A stretch of 64,000 bases of DNA from Montifringilla adamsi (lineage: Eukaryota; Chordata; Aves; Passeriformes; Passeridae): the NCBI GenBank assembly GCA_017590115.1, contig JAGGNK010008226.1, positions 6,912,296 through 6,976,295 on the forward strand, written 5' to 3'. Below the pieces are notes generated by a model. That model did not search any database and was not told the DNA's origin. It saw only the letters and a program-made list of their open reading frames with translations. Positions 12,746 through 25,789 of this stretch are shown here, piece after piece. The first letter of the stretch is position 1; each line of letters starts with the position of its first letter. Both the position numbers and the translations under genes were made by a program.

Positions 12746-14261
12746 AAATAAGAAAAATAAATCACATGATCTAAAACAATTCAGAGATCCCATCTCAAAT
12801 TCCTTCCAAATTTCCCCACAAGTGAATTATCACAATTATGATAAACTCTTTGGAGCTGGGATAAATATTTGGACAACATCCAGCATGGTGGGACCTGTTC
12901 TGGGTAGGAGCATTGAAAACAATCTCCACAACAATCCTATGCAACACATGAAAATTATGATAAGAGTGTCTTTAAAGCCTTTTAATGGGATGTGATTATG
13001 GATACTCTGTTGTCCTGCAGAAAATACCATGAGGAACTTAATGCATACTGGAGCAACTTGGAGGAAAGTTGCTTATTTCTAATTAGCTTGTATTAATTGA
13101 AAGCTTTTCATCAGTTAGTCCTAAATTTAAGGAAAATCTTTATGTCACCATTCAGGGCCGTTGTCCTTAGGCTTTCTCCTACGGAATACCTGCAGATGTT
13201 TAGGAATTACCATTTTGAAACATTTAATTTACATTCTGACTTCAAAATTAGGCAATGACCCTTATAGATTAGGCAGAGGAATTGATTAGCAGGGATGAAG
13301 GGATGTTTTTGGAAACTGTCACCCTGCAGCTCCCCTCTCTGCCAGCAGAAGGGTTTGGGGAGGGAATTGTGTCCCTGTCTGACCCAGAACTCTCCTGGTC
13401 AGAGCTTTGGAATTTCGGGCACAGCCTATTCTCTTCCCACACTCCTCAACACTTTGTAGAAATCCAGATGGAAGGTCACAAACACATCAGAAACATTCTT
13501 GAAAAAACCTTCATTTCTTTATTTTTCCCTTCAGACTTCCTTGCTGTTGGCCAAAGAAGCACTTTGGGGATGAACAGATTTTGTGACTTGATCAAAACCT
13601 CTCATGTTTCCCTGGTACCTCTTTAAAGCCAGCAGCAGAGACCTTGGCAGTGTGGATGAAAATTCCAACAGAAATTTCCACTTGGTTCCATGGACCATTC
13701 CCGTTCACCCCTCTTGGAGTGAAGGCTGTGGCTGGGATATTTTTCCAAGATCTATTTTCTGCTTTGCTCCTTGCTTTGTTCAGCTGTGGGAGGGGGGAAT
13801 TCTGCACAGGAAACTCATTTTATTCTCCTTTCACACTCCTAAAAATGACCTTGGAAGGCAGAAAATGCAAGTTGAGGGGCAGAAAAGGGGCAGGCTGAGG
13901 AAGCAGCTTGTGACAGATGCTTCTTGTGTAAAGACTAAAACAAACTGAGGTTTGAGGCTGCTCAGAAGGCAGAGCTGATGAGTAAACACAGCTAATAAAC
14001 AAAGTAAATAGGTATTTGGCTATACAGGAATAAACAGACCTTACAGGATAATCCCAGACAAGGTTTTAATTGTTTCTCTGTGGGGTTTAATGAAAGCAGG
14101 AGAGACATGGCTGGGTCTAAACAGCTCCTGGTCCACAGCACTGTGTCCTCACCCCTCCCAGGCACCTCCAGTGGGGATGGAAGCTCCAGCACAGACCATT
14201 CTGTGTTTGCTCCAGCCATTCCTCTCTGCTCCTGTGTGTCCTGGCTGGAACTCTGTTTGGA

Positions 14262-14570
14262 ACCCTAGAAACTGAGAATTTCAGACTTTCTGTGCTGCCA
14301 GGCACTGACCCCCAGGAGAACACTGCATTGACCCGAGGCCATGGAGAAGCTTCCAAAATGGAATGACAGCACTGGGATTGTGGGTGTGGAGTTTGGATAG
14401 AAGTGTGTGATGTCACAGGGTGGAAAACACAGAGTTTGGGGTTTTAGAATATAGTAATAGATATAAAGATAGGTGGAGGTTTTAGGGTGGTGGCTGGTTG
14501 CTGTTCTTCACCTTCTTCTCCATGGGTCTGGGTGGTTTTTGGGTTTTGGGTGGACAGAACTCCTGCCCAG
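14262..14570 (+). mobile_element. ERV LTR fragment, family shared with 42030-42430
   Basis: TTTCTGTGCTG, CACTGACCCCCAGGAGAACA, GAGAAGCTTCCAAAA, AGAAGTGTGTGATGTCACA and TTTTAGAATATAGTAATAGA recur in order at 42030-42250. The arrangement matches a familiar passerine ERV LTR. No internal retroviral genes are visible. Confidence 0.65.
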
Positions 14571-15177
14571 GCTTTTCCCAGATCCAGAGGCAGGAGGAGA
14601 TGTCGATGTCCCTCTGGTTTGTGCTGTGCCAGGGGCACACAAATCCAGCTGGTGGAGCCCTGGTGTCCCTTGTCCTGAGAATTCACTCCTTGGCCATGAA
14701 CCTCCTTGTCTGGCTGAGGAGATGGGAGGGGAGGAGGCTGTGGATGGGTTAAGGCAGTAAATTTGTCCTGGTGTATTAAAAATGAGAATAAATTTCTTGA
14801 TTTTGGCATCTCTGAACTCCAACTCTGCATTGCAGCACGTCCCATGACTGACAACTGGGCCAGGGAGGTGGCACCATGCTGGCAATAAATTTGTCCCCTC
14901 CACCCTCCTGCAGGGGTCACCTGAGGAGCAGGACACTGAGCTGAAGCCCAGGACAGCCCCTTCCTTCCATCACTCGCCTTGCTCCTTCTCTTTTCCCGGT
15001 GGTGCAAACAGCCTCTGTCAGACTCTGAGTGCCAGAAGTGCTTTTGGAAAGTTTTCCATCTCTCTTCTTAATTAAAACCAGCTTCTGCAGCACTGGGGAG
15101 GCTCTGTTTGCTCACGAGAAAAGCCAGCCCTTGTCTCTTGGGTGGGAAAATGGAAAGTGGAGGTGTTCCAAAGAGCT

Positions 15178-15445
15178 CATCATGGAACAATGGAATGGGT
15201 TGGCATGGAAGGGACCTTAAAGATGATCTTGTTCCAACACTTCCCTCTGTCCCAGGGTGCTCCAAGCCCTGTCCAGCCTGGCTTTGGGCATTTCCAGGGA
15301 TCCAGGGATCCACAGCTTCTCTGGGCACCCTTTGCTAGAGCCTCAGCACCCTCACAGGGTTCAATTTCTTCCTTATATCCAACCCAAATCTATCCTCTTT
15401 TGATTTAAAACCATTTCCCCTTGTCCTGTCACTAAAATATTTGAT
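15178..15445 (-). mobile_element. CR1 LINE 3' fragment
   Basis: Antisense CR1: GGAATGGGTTGGCATGGAAG, GGGACCTTAAAGATGATC and AAGCCCTGTCCAGCCTGG, ending near ATTTCCCCTTGTCCTGTC. Confidence 0.85.
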
Positions 15446-16789
15446 GCTTTCTGTGCTCCAGCCCTTTTCTCCTGATATGGTGAAGGGAATAACTAAATAA
15501 AACCTCTCAGGGGATGTTCAATGGAAAGCAAACCCAAGAGCTGTCAGCCTTTAGCCAAGGATGGGGCTGAGGAGCTCCTGCTTGGACTGGAGCCCCTGGG
15601 AATGAACAGTGATGTCCACAGGGCACATGCCTGCTGCTCCCAGCCCCCTGTGATCACCTGAGATGTACTAAAGATGAAATATGACAACTCCTGGGCTTCT
15701 GAAAGTCCCCAGGATTCCAGGCTGGGATGGTGCCCGTGCTCCCTGGGGAACTGCAGGAGCACCATGGATGGGTCACTGCTGCACAAAGTGCCCCCATTCC
15801 AGGAGCTCTTCCCTCCCACAGAGCCCAGAAATGATGGGAACAGTGGATTTTGCTGGGTTGGGTTGAGCATTTTGTGTCTTTTTAATTTTCTTGTTGCTTA
15901 CACATGAAATAATGGTAATAGTCCCTAAAAGCTGATATTCCCCATGCTGGGAAAACACTCTTTAGCCACCTGCTGTAACGAGCATGTTTCAAATCCAGCA
16001 TTTTCTGTAAGAACATAACCCTCACTTCTCTGGAGGTTTTACTAATCAGCTGGTTTTTCAATTCTAATACCTCAGCTATTTATTTATTCATTCAAATGTG
16101 CAATTTATTTAAAGCTGTCTAACATTTTATTTAATGTTTCTTCAGACAACCAGAATAGGATGATCAACTCTAAACTTAGGGGTTTTTTCTTCATTATCCT
16201 GTACATAAGAGGAAAAAACATAATGAAGAGACAAGAATTAAACTTTTTTTTTTGGGAAATGACTTCTCAGCAGAGGTTTCACACCTGTCTCACTCCAGTG
16301 GCAGTGTTGTGATTGATATGAGTAAGTTGTGAATGCCATGAATATTTAAATTTGAATACAGCACAGGCATTTTCCAGGCAAAAGGAATGATTTAACTCTA
16401 TAACTGTCTGCTGCTGCCACGTGGATTCCAGGTGAAACAGGGTCTGGGACTGTGCTTTGTGCTGACAGGGAGTGAGCAAAGTGCTGAGCTCTTTTCCATC
16501 TCACGTCCTTGCTGCAGGTGGCCACATCCTTGATCCTTTAGTCTGCCATAAAACAAAAGGAAAAGCTGTGGGAGCACGCACTGGTTGCCTTCCAGTGCAG
16601 GAGATCCTGCACTGAATTCTCAACGAGCACTCTGGAAAGAAGATTCTGGGTTTCTTTTGTCCCCTCCCTGAAGGGTTCTTTATTCCTCTCCCACAGTGTT
16701 CAGCAAATGGGGAGTTGTTAATATTCAAATCATTGTCATTCAGAGCTAAGAAATGACATTTAGATATCCTGCTGAAGTAAATCTCTGGT

Positions 16790-17340
16790 CACAGAATCAT
16801 TTAGGATGGAAAGCTCTCTGGGATCATCAGATCCAAGCTGTGCCCAATGCCCACCTCATCCCCAGCCCAGAGCACTGAGTGCCACCTCCAGGAATTCCTT
16901 GGACACTTCCAGGGATGGGAACTCCAATGCAGTCCATTCCAATGTTTAACAGCCTTTTCCATGGGGAAATTCCTGCTGTGCCCACGCTGAGCTGCCCTGG
17001 CCCAGCCTGAGGCCGTTCCCTCTGCTCCTGTCCCTGTTCCCTGGAGCACAGCCCGACCCCCCCGGCTGTCCCCTCCTGGCAGGAGCTGTGCAGAGCCACA
17101 AGGGCCCCCTGAGCCTCCTGTGCTCCAGGCTGAGCCCCTTTCTCAGCCCAAATGTCTCCATGAAAACAATGAAATTAAATTCTCCACTACTCCAAGCCTC
17201 CTCCTCAGCTCTGAGCCCCACAGGTCCCACCCCAGCTCAGGGGGTCGGGGTGGCCTCACCAGGAGCACTTTCTTTATCAGCTGCATTTTGTCCACACTGT
17301 GCCTCACCCCCCCAGGCCCTCCTGGCACGTTCTGATCCTC
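16790..17340 (-). mobile_element. CR1 LINE fragment, long antisense copy
   Basis: Starts with CACAGAATCATTTAGGATGG and runs through the CR1 3' UTR into the degenerate ORF2 end (CCTCCTGTGCTCCAGGCTGA). Old, with no open frame. Confidence 0.75.
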
Positions 17341-17459
17341 AGCAGTTACTCAATTTTATGAGAATGAGAATTTGTGGAAGAAGGTCAAAGAAGATTAATA
17401 AAGGACAAGGTGTCTAATAACTACACAATAGTAGACAAAAATAGGAGAATGATCAGTGC

Positions 17460-17650
17460 CCACACTGTGCTGCTTGAGCTTATTACCCTGCATTAGCAGC
17501 ATTCATAATTTAAAACTTTAATAAACTCCCAGCCTCTTTGGGCCAAGATAGATGTTGCTGCTGGTTTTATTAGCTCCACAATGGGCAGAAGCTTTATGCA
17601 ACGTGATTATCCTGCAGAAGCAAACACCTCATCACTCTGGGAACGTTCTC
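17460..17650. other. Candidate conserved non-coding stretch
   Basis: Repeat-free sequence between two CR1 pieces. It is rich in homeodomain-like TAAT cores and has no open frame. Listed only as a candidate; the sequence alone cannot show conservation. Confidence 0.2.
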
Positions 17651-17794
17651 ATGAGCAGCTAAAAGGGACAAAATCAGACCAAATGCAGCCTTGAGACAAC
17701 ACGGTTTCACCTTCAGGTTGGACTTGCTGTGGAGTGGAGGTCACTCAGTCTGGGAACAGATGGCAAGGAGGTGGAAGGCTCCAAACAGCAAAGC

Positions 17795-17950
17795 TCAGAC
17801 ATCCCAGAATCCCAGACTGGTTTGGGCTGGAGTGGACCTTAGAGATCACCCAGCTCCATGGGCCAGGGACACCTTCCATGGAGCAGGCTGCTCCAAGCCC
17901 CACCCAGCCCCAAGCTGTGAGCCAGGTGATCCCTCATGGAGCTGCTCTTT
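17795..17950 (-). mobile_element. CR1 LINE 3' fragment
   Basis: Antisense CR1 terminus: CCCAGAATCCCAGACTGG, TTTGGGCTGGAGTGGACC and AGGGACACCTTCCATGG. Truncated after about 150 bp. Confidence 0.75.
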
Positions 17951-18075
17951 ATCCCTTTGTTCCTTCATGTTTCATACAGTTCATTAAACCATGATTGTCA
18001 CCTTAAGGAACAGTGGGTTATCCCTTAATCCAGGACAATCTGGTGTCACCGTCATATTTTCTGGAAAAATCTCTT

Positions 18076-18455
18076 TGCCAGGATTTATCTCCCGGGAAGC
18101 TGAGAAGACTCAGAGAAAAATGAAAACAATAATTATCTGATTTGCTTCTCCTGTGTTTTGCTGCTTTGGAATGTGTTTGGACATTGTTTACCAACAGGTG
18201 ATTGTTTCATTGGCTTCATGTGAATTGTTTTTACTTATTGGCCAATTACAGCCCAGCTGTGTCAAGGCTCTGGAAAGAATCACAAGTTTTCATCAGTATC
18301 TTTAGCCTTCTGTCTGTATCCTTTCTGTAATCTTTAGTATAGTTTAGTATAGCATTCTTTAATATAGTATACATTATAAAATAATAAATTAGCTTTCTAA
18401 GAACATGGAGTCAGGTTCATCATTTCCTCACCTTCGTCGGGGGTCCCAGCAAATA
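18076..18455 (+). mobile_element. Solo ERV LTR, family shared with 43304-43672
   Basis: Begins TGCCAGGATTTATCTCC. It shares ACAATAATTATCTGA, a TGTTTACCA region, CCCAGCTGTGT, TTTAGTATAG, a late AATAAATTAG poly(A) region and ACATGGAGTCA with the copy at 43.3 kb. Layout is U3-R-U5 without internal sequence, hence solo LTR. Confidence 0.75.
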
Positions 18456-19432
18456 CAAGAATCTGGCACTTTTCCCTCCTATTACACAGCATATTTTTTT
18501 CTTAATCTCCCTTTCCAAGCCAAAACTCAGGTGTTGGGTGCACCAAACATCTCCTCCCACACTCCAGGTGCTGCTTGTTTGGGCCAGGTGTCTCTGGAGC
18601 CAGGGACACACACCTGGGACAGATCTTCCGCCCCTGGGCAGCAGCTCCTTCCCCCTTTCCCCTCTTATCCCAAAGAATTTGGGGATTTTTGCCCCAGCAC
18701 AGCTCCTTGTGTCCCAGGTAAAGCAGGTGAAAGGGATGAGCAGCGAGGAGAGTCAAGGGGTTCAGCACCAGCTGTGGGGTGGGTTTGGGATCCTTGGAGC
18801 CTCTCCCAGCAGCAGGAGAAGGACCAGGAGGATCCCAATCCCAAAGGGGAGGCAGAGCTGGAGGTGCCACTCTCAGCCAGAGCCCGGGGACACCTCCACT
18901 GGGGACAAAGGGAAGGACAAACAACAGGGTTTGATCTTCACAGGGCAAAGCCTCAGCAGGAAAATCATCCCTTGCTGGCAGAGCTTGGGACAACACTCTG
19001 GAAGGTGCTGGGTACAGAGGAGATGATGTGAGTGGGCAGAAAATCAGCCTGGACTGAGGGAAAATGAAGGAGGGTCAGCAGTGATTACCAAATAATCAAA
19101 TCAGCCATTCCATGAAAGGAACAGGGGTGGCAGATGCTCTCCTGCCACCTGAGACTGCTGCCCTGGCAGGCAGTGAGGAGCAGGTCGGACAGGAGAGGCT
19201 CTGCAGGAGGTGTGGAGTTCAATTTCCAGGCACTGTGTCACTCACTAAAGCTAATTCACTTCCCACCCACTACATCATTTCATTTCCATGCACATCACAG
19301 CATCCTCCTGCCAGAGGCCAGCAGAAAGGTAAAGGTCAGGTGAGTGTCTGAAAAATAAAATTACAGAGAGCACTGATTGCTTTATTACAGGTTTCATTTC
19401 CTTATTTAAAAAAAAAATAAAAAAGGAATCAT

Positions 19433-19599
19433 GTTTGAAGGCATGAGTGATGATATAAAATGTTAAAACCTCAAACTTTTGAAGGGATGTGTCATGATTC
19501 AAAATGTTTTTAAAAAAGACACTTTTGAAGGGATGGGCATTTAAAACATTTGAATGAAAACATTCAAATGTTTTAAAACAAAAAAGAAGTGATTGTTGG

Positions 19600-19633
<34 letters not shown>

Positions 19634-19672
19634 AAGGGATTATTGATGATTTAAAATGTTTTACATTTTTGA
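19433..19672 (+). repeat. Degenerate tandem repeat with T30 tract and perfect hairpin
   Basis: Four units share TTTGAAGGGAT followed by GATGATTTAAAATGTTTTA-like sequence. A run of 30 T occupies 19603-19632. A perfect 17-bp inverted repeat with a 4-base loop lies at 19540-19577. Confidence 0.8.
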
Positions 19673-19977
19673 AGTAAGAGAGCTGTATCATGAGAGAAGA
19701 CAACCACATCCTCTGTGTGTCCTTGCAGGATTTCATTGTTTGATTGCTGACAAGCAGAGCAATTAAAACTGAAGGTAAATTCTATGCACTGAGTCATATT
19801 GTGCAAATATTTTCCTTTTTGGGGTTGAGCTACTCTGGGTTTAAGCTCTGCCAGAAGCCTGGATAATGATTTTTGTTCGGTGTGCTGATGGTTTAGTGTT
19901 GTGTGTGAGAGAAGGAAAGCTTTAGAGAATCCAGGGGCCGGGGGTTTTTTAGAAGTTAAGTTTTGTTTTGCAAACAT

Positions 19978-20165
19978 CCACTGTCCCAGCTGCTCCAGCC
20001 CCAGTGTCCACCCTGGCCTTGGGCACTGCCAGGGATCCAGGGGCAGCCCCAGCTGCTCTGGGCACCCTGTGCCAGGGCCTGCCCACCCTGCCAGGGAACA
20101 ATTCCTTGTTAATATCCAAAATAAATCAGTTGAAAGCCATTTCCCTGCTCCTAAAACTCCATGAC
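19978..20165 (-). mobile_element. CR1 LINE 3' fragment
   Basis: Antisense: GCCCCAGTGTCCACCCTGGC, CAGGGATCCAGGGGCAGCC and CTGCTCTGGGCACCCTGTGC. The 3' terminus is missing. Confidence 0.85.
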
Positions 20166-20624
20166 ATGGTGAAAAATCCCTGTCCAGCCTTTAGGCACAG
20201 GAGGTAACCAAGCCAAGAATTTTCTTCTTTAATTTAGTTTTTTGTTGCCCCCAGCCCCAGCTTCCCTCTGGGGACTCCAGGTCAGTCAGACCCTGCTGGC
20301 CAAGGATCCCCATCTCTCCCTCCTTGGGGTGCAAAGCAACCCCTAAACCTTCCCAGCATCATCCCTGGGCTGTCCCTCTGTCCCTGGGGTGCAGATCCTC
20401 TGCAGGACACTCCATCCCAGCATGGCAGCATCCCAGAATTAAGGGGTGATGGGTTGGAGTAATAATCTGAGCCAGGCAGGCCCAGGATCGCTGGCTCGGG
20501 GGTGGCTCCGTGTGTGGGAGGAGGATCCAGGAGGATGTTTGGGGTCATTCCAGTGATGCTGACCTTGTCAAGCCAGCCCAGTAAAACCACACCACATAAA
20601 AGGTATTTTCATGTGCCTGGATTA

Positions 20625-20674
20625 TGGAAGCATGGAATGGTTTAGGTTGGAAGGGATCAAAGATGAGCTTGAAC
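20625..20674 (-). mobile_element. CR1 3' terminus cut by an LTR
   Basis: Short antisense CR1 end: CATGGAATGGTTTAGGTTGG, then AAGGGATCAAAGATGAGC. It abuts the LTR that starts at 20675. No CR1 continuation is seen beyond the LTR. Confidence 0.7.
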
Positions 20675-21129
20675 TGATGCCTTGTGCAGGCTGCCCCAGA
20701 GCAGGGGCTGGTCAGAGCTCCAGAATAAAGCAGGGATTGATTCCAAGGATCTCCTCCATGGATCCACCTGGGGCAGCACAAGAGCCCAGCCAGGGCTGCA
20801 GCCAAGATGAACCCAAATGGCCCCAAAATGCACGAGCGCTCACGGGGTCTCTCCCTGGGATCAGCTCTGCTCCATGTGCACATTGCAGTTCAGTGTCCAA
20901 TTCCAGCTCAGCCCCTGCACTCCCATCCTGCTTGTTTTTCTCTCTCCAGCCCACGGGGTTTGTGCTCCTGGGCTGAGATTTGGATCATTTGTCCTTGGTG
21001 CCCAGCTGGAGCAGGAATTGTTTTGTCTCCCTGCTCTGTGCTCAGAGCTCTCCATCCCCTGATGTGAACCCAGACCCACACCCTAAAGCAGCACAGAATG
21101 TGAAAAATAGAAAAGCCAAACCTGAGACA
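20675..21129 (-). mobile_element. Solo ERV LTR, 455 bp, copy A (antisense)
   Basis: Reads TGTCTCAGG...AAGGCATCA on the - strand. It matches 35220-35674 in inverted orientation over exactly 455 bp with no indel, differing at about 15 positions. Short TG...CA ends fit an LTR. No target-site duplication is obvious. Confidence 0.8.
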
Positions 21130-24100
21130 TCACCAGCCTGCTTGGCTTTGACTGGCAGCAAAGTGTACCCAGCGTGGAACTGGGAGCTGCTTCCCAGCCT
21201 GGGCTGGAAATTCAGGATGGGAAGAGGAGTTGTGTTAGTCAGGGATGCTCCCTCCTGCTCAGCTGCAGGGGCCTGGTTTTAATTTGATCATTTGGTAGAA
21301 AAAATTAGATCTCAGCTCCTCCAGGGGCTGCCATTAAATAGGGGTTTTTTTAGGGGCTTCCCTAAAATAATTTGATTTTCAGGGCCATGAGTCTATTTCT
21401 GCTGTTTTCTGCATGTTTTTCTTCACTCACAACAAATATAAATGTGACCTGTAACCCTCCCTCAGAACCAACCTTCATTTGTCTCATGTCCCTGCATTTT
21501 GGTGCCTTCCTGGTGCAATGCCACTTGAATCAGTAAAAACAGGCTGAGGATAATTTTGCTCTCTGATTTTTTATTTTTTTTTTGTCATTACTTGGAATTC
21601 TTCTCATTAGAGGAAAGGAACTGCTCACCAAATATCCCATATTTATAACGAGCACCTTTGCACAGTGCAATTTCCTCTGTTAAATTCCAACTTTCTGAGT
21701 CTCTGCTGCAAATTAAGATTGTATCACACAAGGACAGATTTGAAACAGCCCAAAAAAGAAAAAAATGTGGGTTGTAGACAATTTGGAAATAGAAATTATC
21801 CAGTGAAAAATTCATTTTATCTCTCTGATTTGTGTGAATCACTGAACCACACTCCTGACGTGGCTTAGAGTAGAGAAAAACCAAGCTGAGGCCTCACCTA
21901 ACCATGGCAGGGCAATAAAATAATTAAATAGCCTGGGGGTGGTTTAATTCCTTTAATTCTGAGAGGGGTTTTTTTTTCCCAAATAAATGTCAGAAATGAT
22001 GTTTAACATTCTGATATCTATTACAGTAATTAATATCACCGTGTCCAAGGTCTGGCAGTGACTTTCCAGGCAATTAATCCCACGAGGTGGGTTAATGCCA
22101 CGCTCTCCACAGATGAGTTCTGAAGGAAAAAGGGTTTAATTGGCTGAACCAGGACCATTAAAAGAAATGGGATGTGGCAGCTGTGACTTTGAGCTGGGTT
22201 TTAGGGCTGCTCCAAGCTCATGGAGCAGGAGCTGCCAGGAGGACACGGTCACCCAACCTTGGGTGTCCCTCTGGAGGTGTCCAACCCCATCCCAGCCCCG
22301 TGCCAGGCTCTGGGGCAGCACCAGGAATTCTGTGTACAAAGGTGGGTGGGAGGAGCAGGGATTTGGCACTGGGGTGCTCTGGATGGAAAAATAAAAAAAA
22401 AAAATTAAATTAAAAGCTTTGGTGAGCTCAGGAGGGAGATTTTGGGTTTTGTGTGACCTCAGGGATATCCTGCTCCTGACTCACAAATATTTTTCTCTCA
22501 GGTAAAATCCTTTTCTATAAAAAATCCTCCACAAAAAAAATCTTGTAGCTTCCTACCAGTTACTTGGGATACAGCAAAATGTGACCAAAACCAAACAAAT
22601 CTGATATTCCATAAAGCAGAGATTTTCCTTGAAGTTAAATTTGCTGAACCATTAATGTGAATTCAACTTCATTTTTTATCATTGGAATATTTACAGGAAT
22701 TACTGTTTTGGTATCACAACAAACGCATCAAATCAACATTCCTCTGGGATTATTTGTTGTTTATTTTGGGATTTTTATTTGTATTTTTTAATTGCAGAAG
22801 AAAAGGCATGTTAAAAAAAATGGAAGGAAAATGCTTCTTTAGAGTTATTATGAAATTCAGGGTTAAGATATGCTGCAATGTACAGCTAAAAAACTGATCT
22901 GAGGGCCTGAACCTTGAGTGTGATTTTTACTGCCAATATAAGAGGAACAAATCAACAGAACAGGAAATAGAAAATTTGGCTGCAAACCTCTCTTTTCTAG
23001 AGCTTTTTCTGTGGATACATCTCTGTGCCATACATAATTCTAGATTGTTTATTATATATTATTTGTAATGGCTGTTTTGCTTTCAGATTCTCTGAACAGG
23101 CAGAAATAGCTGTTTAAAAGGTGCAAAATCTTATGGCAAAATTTTATTGGGGTTTTGTTCAGGGTCATTTACCTTTGCAGTTCTGCAGTGAAACAAATCC
23201 CATTTCTCCTGGGCTAAATGCAAAGCAGCCACGAGTCAAAGGCCAGGAGCTGACCAATATTAGCAATATTTGGTCTCAGTGAAATCAGATTTGCTTTCAG
23301 CTGTTGATTTATTTTTAGACCACTTGAAAAACCATAGAATGGTTTGGGTTAGAAGGGACAGAGTTCATGAAGAGTTCAGACTGTCCGAGGCAGAGTCAAA
23401 TGAAGAGTTAAAGGTGAATAACTGAAAGTACAAACACTGGCAAGGAGGTTTTTGGGGAATATCTCAGCTGATCAGTAAAATCCTCATAAAATCTAACCCA
23501 GGCTAGGTCAAACCGCTTGATTTGGGCTTGAAACAACTGCCAGAGGTTGTAAATTCAAATACAATTCCACAGAAGGGGACCCCAAAGAGCCATAAATCAG
23601 CAGGAAATGAAACTCTCCCATTTTCCAGCTCCCAAAAAGAGATCAGAGAGGCTCCAGTGCTCACCCACTGCCACCTTTTCCTCCAGGTGAGCAGAGGGGC
23701 ATCCCAAATGATGGCAGCAGAGGTGAAGATGATGCCTGATGTCCTCCAGGAGAGCCCAGGACAATCCAGTGGGGTTTGGGAATCCTCGCAGCCCTCGAGC
23801 AGCAGCTGCAGGAGCAGGTTGGTATCGTGTCCCAGCAGCACCAGCAGGAGGTTCTTTCAATATTTTGATGAAGTTTGGGTGGAAATCAAGCTGGCATCCC
23901 TGGCTGAGCAGATACCCAGCTGCCAGGATCCCAGCCTGCATCTTCTGTGATCCAAGGAGACACAAATGGGGTTTGTCCTGTGTCAGCACAGGAAATCTGG
24001 GAATAAATCCCAGAGCCTGAGGGAAACACTCACAGGGACTTCAGACCCCCAGAAGGCCCTTGAGGAGACATTCCCTGCACTGCCTTCCCGTTAAAAGAGC

Positions 24101-25202
24101 ATTTTGCAGGAATTCCTGGATTATGGATTGATGGATTATTAATAATGGATGGGAAATTCCAGCGCTCCCAAATCAGTGATGGGGTTTTTTTTAGGATCAG
24201 GGGATGCTCCTCGAGCACTTCCCTCTCTGCAGGGAAACTGCTGCAGGACTTCCAGGGGCATAATGAGAAATAGCTGGGAATTTTGGGACAAATGTGGTGT
24301 TTTTAATAATTGTGGAGAAGAAATCCTTCAGTTTCTCCATTCTGTCCTCACAAAAACAGAGAGTTTCCTGCTCTGCAGCCACACAAACCCCACCACTGAG
24401 GTTCTTCACATTAATTGTCTTGTGGGAGATTCCTGCTATTTTTTGGGTCACATTATCCTAAAAAAACCCCAGTTCATTTGCATATAATTAATTAAAACTG
24501 TTTCATAGAATTAATAAAATATTATTTGCATTTTTCCTTGGTTAAAAGCAGATGTTGCACCCCCAGAATTCCACAAACCGAAGACACTTCATACCAACAG
24601 GTTTGTACACTAGAAAACTTAAATATCTCGTGGCCAAATTCCCTGAAGTAGAACAGAAAGTAAAATAGGAAATAGAAATACAATATACAGAACTTTAGAA
24701 TATTTGTATGTCATCTTTTATACAATATTTGTTTTTATACCAAATGTTCTCTAAGCCTGGCAGATCAGGAAATGGGGGAGGTGAAAAACTGAATTCTGAG
24801 AAAGTTTTTAGGTGGGTTTAGATATTTCTTAAAGGCAATAATTATAATTGGGGTTTGTTTTCTTTTTGGACGCCACAATAGTAAAGCTGGAGAAAGTTTT
24901 AAGGCTGGACAGGATTGGAACAAGGTGGGATAGTGGAAGTGGGATGAGCTCCCTCCCGGGCCATTCCTGGTTGGAAATACGCCTGGGAATTTCCTGCTGG
25001 CTCGCTCCCAGCCCGTTTTTGGGGGATTTGTGGCAGGGATCGGTGCCAGCAGCAGCAGGAGCCCGTCCCGGTGCCACTAGATGGCATCGCCAGCCCACGA
25101 TTCACCCATCCCTGCTCTGCCCTGGGAATGACGCCGGGATAACTCCAGGTTATCTCTTCAGGTGAGTCGCGTTCTGAGCGGGAGCATCCCCCGGGACTGG
25201 GG
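21130..25202. other. Intergenic, unique
   Basis: Only a short CR1 end at 23.35 kb was recognised. Open frames around 23.5-24.0 kb show no domain and overlap one another on both strands. Confidence 0.5.
23333..23372 (-). mobile_element. CR1 3' terminus fragment
   Basis: About 40 bp of antisense CR1 end (CATAGAATGGTTTGGGTTAG, AAGGGACAG). Very short. Confidence 0.55.
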
Positions 25203-25640
25203 GATCACAGAATCACGGGGTTGGGAAAGACCTTCAAAATCATCGAGGACCTCCCTGCTCCTGCTGCCACCCCATTCCTGACACAGGCCAGCAGCCTTTG
25301 GGATTCTTGGCCACCAGGGCACTCTGCTGGCTCATGTCCAGCTGCTCTCCATCAGGTTCCTCTCTGCCTGGGCACTGTCCAGCCACACCGTCCCCAGCCC
25401 AGAGCACTGCAGGGGTTATTGTGGCCAAAATGCAGGAATGGGCACTTGGACTCGTTAAACTCCATCTTTAAACTCTGCCCATCCATCCAACCCTTCCAGG
25501 TATCCCTGCAGAGCCCTCCTACATGTTCCCAGCTTAGTGGATGGAGAAACCTCTGGAAAAGCTCCCATGGAGCAACCACAGGGTTCAAGACATCCGTAGG
25601 GCCCATGAGAGCCACCTGATAGTGACATTGCTCGCCTGGC
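25203..25640 (-). mobile_element. CR1 LINE fragment, long antisense copy
   Basis: Starts ATCACAGAATCACGGGGTTG and proceeds through AGACCTTCAAAATCATCGAG into ORF2-derived sequence (GGCCAAAATGCAGGAATGGG, CCCATCCATCCAACCCTTCC). Degenerate, with no open ORF2. Confidence 0.85.
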
Positions 25641-25789
25641 AGAGCCAGGTGAAATGCAAAAATAAGGAGAAAAAAGTTGTGGAAAGCTCCTCAAGGGGTT
25701 AAATTGTGTTTCGGTGTTTCCCAGGGATTGCTGCTTCCCGGGAAAACGGTTTCTGTAAAGCAGAAGCAAGTCAGCATTAACAAACGTGT

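Larger units (their letters stand above)
10426..16789. other. Intergenic with CR1 and LTR remnants
   Basis: Outside the CR1s at 11.6 and 15.2 kb and the LTR-like pieces at 12.4 and 14.3 kb, nothing recognisable. 10700-11100 is AT-rich and repeat-free. Confidence 0.5.

Noticed and set aside
18405..19031. 208-codon frame at 18.4-19.0 kb
   Set aside because: It begins inside a solo LTR and continues through GC-rich unique DNA with equally long antisense frames. No recognisable domain.
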